Shown: positions 1 to 6,432 of the stretch, piece after piece
Layout: every line of letters begins with the position of its first letter
How positions within the stretch are numbered: position 1 is the first letter of the stretch
The notes under the pieces: model-generated
Database searches by the model: none
What the model was told of the DNA's origin: nothing
Seen by the model: only the letters and a program-made list of their open reading frames with translations
Source: JAHFUI01 sp041485905
GTDB taxonomy: Bacteria; Acidobacteriota; Vicinamibacteria; Vicinamibacterales; CAVVIG01
Length of the DNA: 25,606 bases
Reading direction: 5' to 3'
Assembly (NCBI GenBank): GCA_041485905.1
Contig: JBGPKK010000053.1
Location: forward strand, 1-25,606
Program-made: the position numbers and the translations under genes

Positions 1-108
1 AAACCGTTTACCGTCAGGGTGGACCAGCGGATCATGGCCGACTCGGAGATGATCGAATTCATCTGCAACGAGAACAACAGAGACCCTCAGCACATGGTCG
101 GCAAGTAA
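1..108 (+). CDS. C-terminal end of a secreted PDLSGLW-family protein (5'-truncated by window edge)
   Basis: The first 35 codons read in frame 1 to a TAA stop. The peptide contains RPWT-equivalent and tail segments (FTVRVDQ...EMIEFICNENN...HMVGK) that match the end of the central part of the protein at 21776-22831 (ELLEAVCNENN...HLVGK) and the C-terminus of the one at 5532-6350 (ELIEFVCGENE). It is therefore the tail of a third member of the same uncharacterised family. It ends right after HMVGK, like the short form at 5532 and without the extra C-terminal domain of the 21776 copy. It converges with the ankyrin gene on the other strand, 18 bases away. Function is unknown; the start lies outside the window. 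Confidence 0.8.
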   Translation, partial: KPFTVRVDQRIMADSEMIEFICNENNRDPQHMVGK

Positions 109-126
109 AACGAAAGAGCGCCCCGG

Positions 127-1695
127 CTATCTGCCTCGCAGCAGCGCGGCGGCGGCCGGGTATTCTTTTTTCGCGTTCGCGTAGAACACGCCTTCGGCGA
201 GCATCAGCGGCGTCCATCCGGTTTTCGTCTTCGCGTCCGCGCGGGCGCCGCGCTCGAGCAGGAACTTCACGATCGACGGCTGACCAGATACGACGGCGCC
301 ATGCAGCGCCGTGCTGCCGCTCCACCGCGGATCGCCGAGCACCTTCCCCGCCAGTTGGTCCATGTTCAGCGGGTAGTACAGCAGCGTATACTGCGGATCG
401 CCGACCATCGCGTAGTCGCCGAAATCGGCCTGCGCATTGATGTCGTTGCCGAGCTCAAGCGTCAGCTTCACCGCATCGAGCCGCTCCGCCTCGGAGACAC
501 CGGTGAACGGTCCAGGCGCCTCGCCTTCCCAATAGTCGAGTCCGGCGGCCGCAATCAGCGGCGTGATCCCCAACACGTTCGGCATCTTCGGATCGGCGCC
601 ATGATCGGCGAGCAGTCGCATGTAGGGCGCGTCGCCGTTGTGCGCGGCCACATAGAAGGGTGTCGCGCCGACATACGTCAGGTAGTGGCGTCCGAGCTGG
701 ATCAGCGGCGGGTTCTTCATCGTGCCGCCTTCCTTGTCGAACTTCTTCTCTTCCCATTTGATCCGGACGTTGGGATTGGCGCCGTGCTCGAGCAGCTTCT
801 TCGCGAGCTCGAGCGCGGTCACGTTGCCGGTAGGCACCGGAGGACCATGCGGTGTGCTGCCAACGCCGGCGGCGCCGTCGGCCCCGGATTTCCGCAGCCA
901 GGCGAGCGTATGCAGCGCCGATCCACGCTCGTCGGGCAGGTTCGGATCGGCGCCGCGATCGAGCAGCGCCGAGGCGAGGCCGAAATAGGCGTTGACGACG
1001 GCCATGTTGAGCGCGCTGGTGCCGTCGGGGGCGACATCGTTGACGTTCGCGCCGTGCTTCAGGAGCGCGTCCACCGCCTCGAGGCGATCGCTGCGGACCG
1101 CGAACAGCAGGCTCGTCCACCCGGCTTTCGACTTCGCTGTGACCTCCGCGCCAGATTCGATGAGCACGGTCGCGGCCGCGCCATGACCTGCGGACGCCGC
1201 CCACATGAGCGCCGTCTGCCCTTTGTAAGGCTCCCTGGTGTTGGCGTTCGCGCCGTGTGACAGCAGGACCTTCAGCGCCGCGACGTTGCCCGTCAGCGAT
1301 GCCGTCATGAGCGCGGTCTGGCCCTCCTCCGAGGTGCCGTTGGGATCCGCTCCGGCCTTGATCAGGCGCTCGATGATCGCGGCGTTGCCGTTCGTGCACG
1401 CCAGCGAGAGCGGCGTCACGGTGTAGCGTGTGGCCGCGCGCGCGTTTGCGCCGGCCGCGGCAAGGATGTCCACGAGCTCCGGATTGTTGAGGCGGGCAGC
1501 CCAGTGCAGCGCCGTCGAGCCATCCGGCTCGGCGGCGTTCAGATCCACGCGCTCGGCGATCAGCGCCCGCACGGCCTTCACGTCGGCTCGTTTGACCGCG
1601 TCAACGAGACGCAGATCGGAGGGAGCCGCGCCGAGACCGATCGGGCCGGCCGCCAGCAGCCACGCGATCCCCATCCATTTCGCACGATTTCTCAT
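127..1695 (-). CDS. Secreted ankyrin-repeat protein
   Basis: The product is 522 aa. The ATG at 1695 is preceded by GAGGGAG about 5 bases upstream and begins a signal peptide (MRNRAKWMGIAWLLAAG...GAAPS). The reading frame stays open 59 codons further upstream, but that stretch overlaps the start of the opposite gene and has no signal peptide or good ribosome site. From about residue 30 to the end there are roughly nine or ten ankyrin repeats with classic G-x-T-A/P-L...A...G...LL..GA-x-x-N pieces (for example DGSTALHWAA, GQTALMTAS, GWTPLMLAE). Two are interrupted by longer non-canonical insertions, around residues 260-330 and 400-460. Ankyrin repeats bind proteins; the partner is unknown. The gene is divergent from the haem DUF1592 gene only 36 bases away, so the two may share control. 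Export of an ankyrin array to the periplasm is known in Acidobacteria-like genomes but its role is not. Confidence 0.9.
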   Translation of the reverse strand: MRNRAKWMGIAWLLAAGPIGLGAAPSDLRLVDAVKRADVKAVRALIAERVDLNAAEPDGSTALHWAARLNNPELVDILAAAGANARAATRYTVTPLSLACTNGNAAIIERLIKAGADPNGTSEEGQTALMTASLTGNVAALKVLLSHGANANTREPYKGQTALMWAASAGHGAAATVLIESGAEVTAKSKAGWTSLLFAVRSDRLEAVDALLKHGANVNDVAPDGTSALNMAVVNAYFGLASALLDRGADPNLPDERGSALHTLAWLRKSGADGAAGVGSTPHGPPVPTGNVTALELAKKLLEHGANPNVRIKWEEKKFDKEGGTMKNPPLIQLGRHYLTYVGATPFYVAAHNGDAPYMRLLADHGADPKMPNVLGITPLIAAAGLDYWEGEAPGPFTGVSEAERLDAVKLTLELGNDINAQADFGDYAMVGDPQYTLLYYPLNMDQLAGKVLGDPRWSGSTALHGAVVSGQPSIVKFLLERGARADAKTKTGWTPLMLAEGVFYANAKKEYPAAAALLRGR

Positions 1696-1731
1696 AGCTC
1701 CCTCGCTCGAGCGGATAGTATATTCCACGAC
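1696..1731. promoter_or_regulatory. Compact divergent promoter region with a shared AT island
   Basis: Only 36 bases separate the ankyrin ATG (-) and the DUF1592 ATG (+). The single AT-rich patch, TAGTATATT at 1716-1724, gives TATACT on the minus strand (1722 to 1717, five of six matches to the -10 consensus) with room for the ankyrin ribosome site. On the plus strand it gives TAGTAT or TATATT, which would place the transcript start nearly on the ATG at 1732. No convincing -35 box is seen for either direction. Both genes may use overlapping -10 elements. Confidence 0.4.
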
Positions 1732-4134
1732 ATGCGGCTGACCACCGTGATCGGCATCGTTGCGGCTCTCGCCGCGGCCGGGACACAAACGCCGCAGGCG
1801 GCTTCCGGGCAAGCGCCCGCTGCGGTGCCAGCCCCTGCCGCGGTACTGAACCAGTACTGCGTGACGTGCCACAACGCGAGGCTCAGAACCGCGGGCCTCG
1901 TCCTCGATCCCGCCGCTCTACCCCAGGCCGGCGCCAATCCCGAGCTCTGGGAAAAAGTGGTGAAGAAGCTCCGCTCGGGAACGATGCCGCCGGCGGGCGC
2001 GCCGCGCCCCGATCAGGCGGCATACGACGCGTCCGCCACATACGTGGAACACACGATCGATCAGGCCGCTTCCGGGAAGCTCACACCGGGCACGTTGCCG
2101 CTGCTCCATCGGCTGAGCCGCACCGAGTATCAGAACGCCGTCCGCGATCTACTGGCGATCGAGCATCTGCCGCAGGAACTGGACTACTCGCTCCTGCTGC
2201 CGTCCGACAACATCAGCAGCGGTTTCGACAACATCGCGGATCTGCTCTTCGTCTCCCCGACCGCGATGGAACGATACCTGGACGCGGCCAGGAAGCTCTC
2301 GCGGCTCGCGGTCGGCGATCCGTCGATGCCGCCGCTGGTCAACATTCATCGTCTGGATCCCGAGCGATGGCAGGACTCGCGCGTGGACGAGCTGCCGGTC
2401 GGCACGCGCGGCGGACTCGCGGCCCGCAGCTACTTCCCGCTCGACGGCGAGTACACGTTCAAGGTGGATGTCGCGGGCGCGGCGCGCGACGCCCATCAAA
2501 TTGAAATCACGGTGGACCACGAGCGCATGCAGCTCGCTGCCGTCGGCGGAGCCGCCCGGGGCGGGCGCGCTGGCGGAGCCGGAGGCGCTGCGGGAGCCGG
2601 ACGTGGCGGCCGGGCCGCCGGGGCCGGGCGGGGCGCCGCCACCGATCCGATCGAGTTCCGCATTCCGGTGAAGGCTGGCCCAAGGCTCGTCGGCGTCACG
2701 TTCCTCGAGCACAACCAGGCGCGCGACGAAAACACGCTCCGCCCGCGGATGCGAGGCCGCGGCACGCAGCCGGCGCTGGCGAGCGTGACAATCAGCGGTC
2801 CCTACAACGTCAAGGGGCCGGGCGACACGCCGAGCCGGCGCCGCATCTTCGTGTGTCGCCCCACAGCAGGGGCCGACGAGCCGGCCTGCGCCACGAAGAT
2901 TCTTTCGACGCTCCTCCGGCGCGCGTACCGGCGTCCCGCGACCGACGACGACCTGAAGCTCCTGATGCCGTTCTATGCCGCCGGAACCGCGGAGGGTGGA
3001 TTCGAGCGCGGCATTCAACGGGCGCTCGAACGCGTGCTGGTGAGCCCCCAGTTCCTGTTCCGCATCGAGCGCCATCCGGACAGCGTCGCGCCGGGCGCGC
3101 CGTACCGCATCACCGATCTCGAGCTGGCGTCGCGCTTGTCATTCTTTCTGTGGAGCAGCATCCCGGATGATGAACTGCTGGACGGGGCCATTGGCGGACA
3201 GCTGAAGGATCCGGCGGCGCTCGATCGGCAGGTGCGGCGCATGCTCGCCGATCCACGATCGGAATCGATGGTGACCAACTTCGCCGCGCAGTGGCTGTAT
3301 CTGCGAGATATCGACGCGAAGGAGCCCGACGAGATTCTCTTCCCCGATTTCGACGAAACGCTGCGGGACGCGTTCCGGCGGGAAACCGAGCTGTTCGTGG
3401 ACAGCATCCTGCGCGACAACCACAGCGTGCTCGATCTTCTGACGGCGAACTACTCGTTTCTGAACGAACGGCTCGCCGCGCACTACGGCATCCCGGGGGT
3501 GCGGGGCAGCGATTTCCGGCGCGTCGTGTTCGGCAACGGCAGCCCGCGCGGCGGGCTGCTGGGCCAGGGCAGCATCCTGACGCTCACGTCGTACGCCACC
3601 CGCACATCGCCCGTCGTCCGCGGCAAATGGGTGCTGGAAAACCTGCTGGCCGCGCCGCCGCCTCCCCCGCCGCCGGACATTCCGGCGCTCAAAACGGAGG
3701 GCACGGAACCGGGCAGGACGCTGTCCATGCGGGAGGCGATGGCCAAACACCGCGCGAACCCCAGCTGTGCGAGCTGCCACGCCCGAATGGATCCCATCGG
3801 CTTCGCCATGGAGAACTTCGATGCGGTCGGCACATGGCGCGATTATGACGGCGGCGCGCGCATCGACGCATCAGGTGTCCTGCCGGGCGGCCTCGCGTTC
3901 GAGGGAATGGCCGGCCTGAAGTCGGCGCTCGTGGCGCGTCCCGAGCCGTTCGTGTCGGCCGTGGCCGAAAAGCTGCTGATGTACGCGATTGGGCGTAATC
4001 TTCAGTACTATGACGCGCCGGCCGTGCGTGCCATCGTTGGTGAAGCGGCAAAGAACAACTACACGCTGTCGTCGCTGGTGTCCGGCATTGTCAAGAGCGT
4101 GCCGTTTGAGATGAGAACGAAACCCGGAGCCTGA
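1732..4134 (+). CDS. Haem-binding DUF1587/1595/1592/1588/1585 protein (planctomycete-type cytochrome)
   Basis: The product is 800 aa and exported. It has a Sec signal peptide (MRLTTVIGIVAALAAAG), then a first haem motif C43-V-T-C46-H47 in a cytochrome-like domain. Next come a DUF1587 segment (LHRLSRTEYQNAVRDLL, about 122-190), a beta-rich region with a Gly/Ala/Arg run at about 273-304, DUF1595 (RRAYRRPATDDDL, about 385-417), DUF1592 (ERVLVSPQFLFRIE, LSFFLWSSIPDDELL, about 423-555) and DUF1588 (NYSFLNERLAAHYGI, from about 567). DUF1588 ends in a second haem motif C679-A-S-C682-H683 followed by RMDPIGFAMENFD. DUF1585 closes the protein (about 730-795). This domain order is standard for large secreted proteins of Planctomycetes, Acidobacteria and Myxobacteria. 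A redox or electron-transfer role is inferred from the haem motifs; no substrate is established. No ribosome site is visible before the ATG, which may be leaderless. The DUF1552 gene follows 18 bases later, as usual. Confidence 0.93.
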   Translation: MRLTTVIGIVAALAAAGTQTPQAASGQAPAAVPAPAAVLNQYCVTCHNARLRTAGLVLDPAALPQAGANPELWEKVVKKLRSGTMPPAGAPRPDQAAYDASATYVEHTIDQAASGKLTPGTLPLLHRLSRTEYQNAVRDLLAIEHLPQELDYSLLLPSDNISSGFDNIADLLFVSPTAMERYLDAARKLSRLAVGDPSMPPLVNIHRLDPERWQDSRVDELPVGTRGGLAARSYFPLDGEYTFKVDVAGAARDAHQIEITVDHERMQLAAVGGAARGGRAGGAGGAAGAGRGGRAAGAGRGAATDPIEFRIPVKAGPRLVGVTFLEHNQARDENTLRPRMRGRGTQPALASVTISGPYNVKGPGDTPSRRRIFVCRPTAGADEPACATKILSTLLRRAYRRPATDDDLKLLMPFYAAGTAEGGFERGIQRALERVLVSPQFLFRIERHPDSVAPGAPYRITDLELASRLSFFLWSSIPDDELLDGAIGGQLKDPAALDRQVRRMLADPRSESMVTNFAAQWLYLRDIDAKEPDEILFPDFDETLRDAFRRETELFVDSILRDNHSVLDLLTANYSFLNERLAAHYGIPGVRGSDFRRVVFGNGSPRGGLLGQGSILTLTSYATRTSPVVRGKWVLENLLAAPPPPPPPDIPALKTEGTEPGRTLSMREAMAKHRANPSCASCHARMDPIGFAMENFDAVGTWRDYDGGARIDASGVLPGGLAFEGMAGLKSALVARPEPFVSAVAEKLLMYAIGRNLQYYDAPAVRAIVGEAAKNNYTLSSLVSGIVKSVPFEMRTKPGA

Positions 4135-4152
4135 AGCCTGGAGCTTTGAGCC

Positions 4153-5493
4153 ATGTACATCACCAAGAAAACGCTGCCCCGGCGCACGTTCCTGCGGGGC
4201 ATGGGCGTCACGATGGCGCTGCCGATGCTCGATGCGATGGTGCCCGCGCTGTCGGCCGCGGCAGGCGGCCCGACTCCGCGGCTCGGGTTCATCTACGTGG
4301 CCAACGGAGTGATTCAGAACCAGTGGAAGCCCACGGCCACCGGCACCGGCTTCGACCTGCCGGCGATTCTGAAGCCGCTCGAGCCCGTGCGCGATCACGT
4401 GAACGTCATCAGCGGGCTCTCCCATCTGCAGGCGGACACGTTTGGCGACGGCACCGGCGATCACCCGCGCGCGTCGGCGGTCTGGCTGACGGGGGTCCAC
4501 GCGTACGACCGGACGCGGCCGGGCGTCGAGGTGCGGCTGGCGACCACCGTCGATCAGCTGGCGGCGCGCGCCATCGGCAAAGGCACGCAGATCCCCTCGC
4601 TCGAGCTGCACGTCGACGCCGCGACGCAAGGCGCCTGTGATTCCGGCGACTGTTTCTACGTCAACACGATCTCGTGGCGGAATCCGACGACGCCCAATCC
4701 CGCGGAGTCGCATCCGCGCATCGTCTTCGAGCGCTTGTTCGGCGACGGCGGCAGCGCGGCCGAGCGCGCGGCGCGGGTCAGGAACACCGGCAGCCTGCTC
4801 GATTCGGTCACTGAAGAAGTGCGGTCGCTCGCGAAGGCTCTGGGGCCTGGAGACACGAACAAGCTGAACGAGTACCTGGACTCGGTGCGCGAAATCGAAC
4901 AGCGCATTCAGCACGCGGAGAAGCAGGGCGCGCTGTCGGTGGAGCTGCCGGAGCGGCCGATGGGAATTCCCGATTCGTTCGACGAGCACACCAAGCTGAT
5001 GCTCGACCTCGTGACGCTGGCGTACCGCGCCGACCTCACGCGCGTGTTCACCATGATTTTCTCGCGGGAGCTCAGCACCAGGTCATTCCCGAACATCGGC
5101 GTGCCCGAACAGCACCATCCGACCTCGCATCACCGGAACGATCCCGAGCTCATCGCCAAGAAGGCGAAGATCGACACGTATCTCGTGCAGCTCCTGACCT
5201 ACTTCCTGACAAAGCTGCAGGACGCGCGGGACGGAGACGGCTCGCTGCTGGATCACAGTCTGATCATGTACGGCGGCGGCATGGGTGATGGGAACCTCCA
5301 CCGCCACTCGGATCTGCCGTGTCTGCTCGCCGGCAGCCTCGGCGGGAAACTCAAGACCGGCCAGCACCTCGCGTACCCGCCGAACACACCGATGGCCAAC
5401 CTGCTCCTCACCGTCCTCGACAAGGCGGGCGTGCGAATGGACACGATCGGCGACAGCAGCGGGCCGCTGCAGCCCGACTATCTGTCGCTGTAG
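4153..5493 (+). CDS. DUF1552 protein, Tat-exported
   Basis: The product is 446 aa, the normal length for DUF1552. The N-terminus has a twin-arginine signal (LPRRTFLRGMGVTMALPML, residues about 9-27) ending in an Ala-rich stretch, so the folded protein is probably exported by Tat. Family features are visible: PRLGFIYVANGVIQNQW after the signal, DHVNVISGLSH, SLELHVD, a helical middle (LDSVREIEQRIQ), and HHPTSHHRNDP plus DHSLIMYGGGMGDGNLH near the end, which resemble the metal-binding His/Asp clusters of the DUF1501/DUF1552 phosphatase-like fold. GGAG lies about 10 bases before the ATG. It lies 18 bases after the DUF1592 haem gene, its constant companion in such genomes, so the two are almost certainly cotranscribed. 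Function is not established; I infer a periplasmic partner of the haem protein. Confidence 0.93.
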   Translation: MYITKKTLPRRTFLRGMGVTMALPMLDAMVPALSAAAGGPTPRLGFIYVANGVIQNQWKPTATGTGFDLPAILKPLEPVRDHVNVISGLSHLQADTFGDGTGDHPRASAVWLTGVHAYDRTRPGVEVRLATTVDQLAARAIGKGTQIPSLELHVDAATQGACDSGDCFYVNTISWRNPTTPNPAESHPRIVFERLFGDGGSAAERAARVRNTGSLLDSVTEEVRSLAKALGPGDTNKLNEYLDSVREIEQRIQHAEKQGALSVELPERPMGIPDSFDEHTKLMLDLVTLAYRADLTRVFTMIFSRELSTRSFPNIGVPEQHHPTSHHRNDPELIAKKAKIDTYLVQLLTYFLTKLQDARDGDGSLLDHSLIMYGGGMGDGNLHRHSDLPCLLAGSLGGKLKTGQHLAYPPNTPMANLLLTVLDKAGVRMDTIGDSSGPLQPDYLSL

Positions 5494-5531
5494 AAGCGCT
5501 GGCCGGCACGTCAGGCACCTGGAGGACAGTC

Positions 5532-6350
5532 ATGCAGGCGCCCCGTTGGATGTTCGTTCTGGTCCTCGTCGCGTCGCCGTCGCTCTCGGCGCAGTGGCCG
5601 CCCTACCCGACACCCAAAGCCCCGAGAACGCCCGCCGGACAGGTGAATCTCGCCGCGCCCGCACCGCGAACCGCCGAGGGGAAGCCCGATCTGTCGGGAC
5701 TCTGGGAGACCATTCGAACCGGGACCGGGCAGACGATCGCGGGAGTCGACGTACCGCCTCTCCAGAGAACGAGCCAGTTCTGGAACATCGGCGTGGGCGT
5801 CGAGGGCGATCTCCCGCTTCGACCGTGGGCAGCGGAGCTGCGAGACAAGCGCATCGCAGACCTCAGCAAAGACAATCCCGACGCCCACTGCCTGCCGATC
5901 GGCTTCACGCAGCTTCACAACCATCCGCAACCACGGAAGATCATCCAGACGCCGTCACTGATCGTGATTCTGTACGAGGCGAACGGCGGCGTCCGGCAGA
6001 TCTTCACGGATGGCCGGGGGCTCCCCTCCAACGATCCGCAGCCGTGGTGGTATGGCTACTCGATCGGCAAGTGGGACGGTGACACACTGGTGGTCGAGTC
6101 CACGGGATTCAAGGACGGCGGGTGGCTTGATGTGAACGGGACGCCGCTGACCGACGCGGCGAAAGTGACCGAGCGGTTCCGCCGGGTGGATTATGGAAAC
6201 CTGGAAATCAGCGTCACCGTCGACGATCCGAAAGCGTACACGAGGCCGTGGACGGCGGTGCCGATGCGCCAGCGCCTGCTGCCGGGCGACGAATTGATCG
6301 AGTTCGTGTGCGGAGAGAACGAAAAGTCGAGCCAGCACTTCCAGAAATGA
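5532..6350 (+). CDS. Secreted PDLSGLW-family protein, short form
   Basis: The product is 272 aa. The ATG has GGAGG six bases upstream and begins a Sec signal peptide (MFVLVLVASPSLSAQ, cleavage near SAQ-W). The mature protein starts QWPPYPTPKAPRTP and carries APRTAEGKPDLSGLWE, then CLPIGF, KIIQTPSLIVILYE, RQIFTDGR, GYSIGKWDGDTLVVES.GF and a tail ELIEFVCGENE. The same landmarks in the same order occur at 21776-22831, and the tail occurs at 1-108. It starts 38 bases after the DUF1552 gene and probably belongs to that operon. The family is frequent and unnamed in Acidobacteria. The beta-strand-rich W-D-G-DTLVVE core suggests a small beta-barrel or lipocalin-like binding fold, but that is inference. 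I cannot assign a function. Confidence 0.88.
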   Translation: MQAPRWMFVLVLVASPSLSAQWPPYPTPKAPRTPAGQVNLAAPAPRTAEGKPDLSGLWETIRTGTGQTIAGVDVPPLQRTSQFWNIGVGVEGDLPLRPWAAELRDKRIADLSKDNPDAHCLPIGFTQLHNHPQPRKIIQTPSLIVILYEANGGVRQIFTDGRGLPSNDPQPWWYGYSIGKWDGDTLVVESTGFKDGGWLDVNGTPLTDAAKVTERFRRVDYGNLEISVTVDDPKAYTRPWTAVPMRQRLLPGDELIEFVCGENEKSSQHFQK

Positions 6351-6432
6351 GCGTTGGTGCAGCTTCGCACGTCGTTCACCGCGGAGGCGAACTGACCACC
6401 GCGTCCACCTTGTCAGGTGCCGCGAGGAGGCT

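Noticed and set aside
301..1260. Long plus-strand open frame (319 codons) opposite the ankyrin gene
   Set aside because: The ankyrin protein on the other strand has recognisable repeats, a signal peptide and a ribosome site. The plus-strand frame is Arg/His-rich with no domain, as expected from antisense of GC-rich coding DNA.
6351..6432. Possible bidirectional terminator between convergent genes (GTTC...GAAC and CACCT...AGGTG stems)
   Set aside because: Stems are only 4-6 pairs and no T-run follows in either direction.
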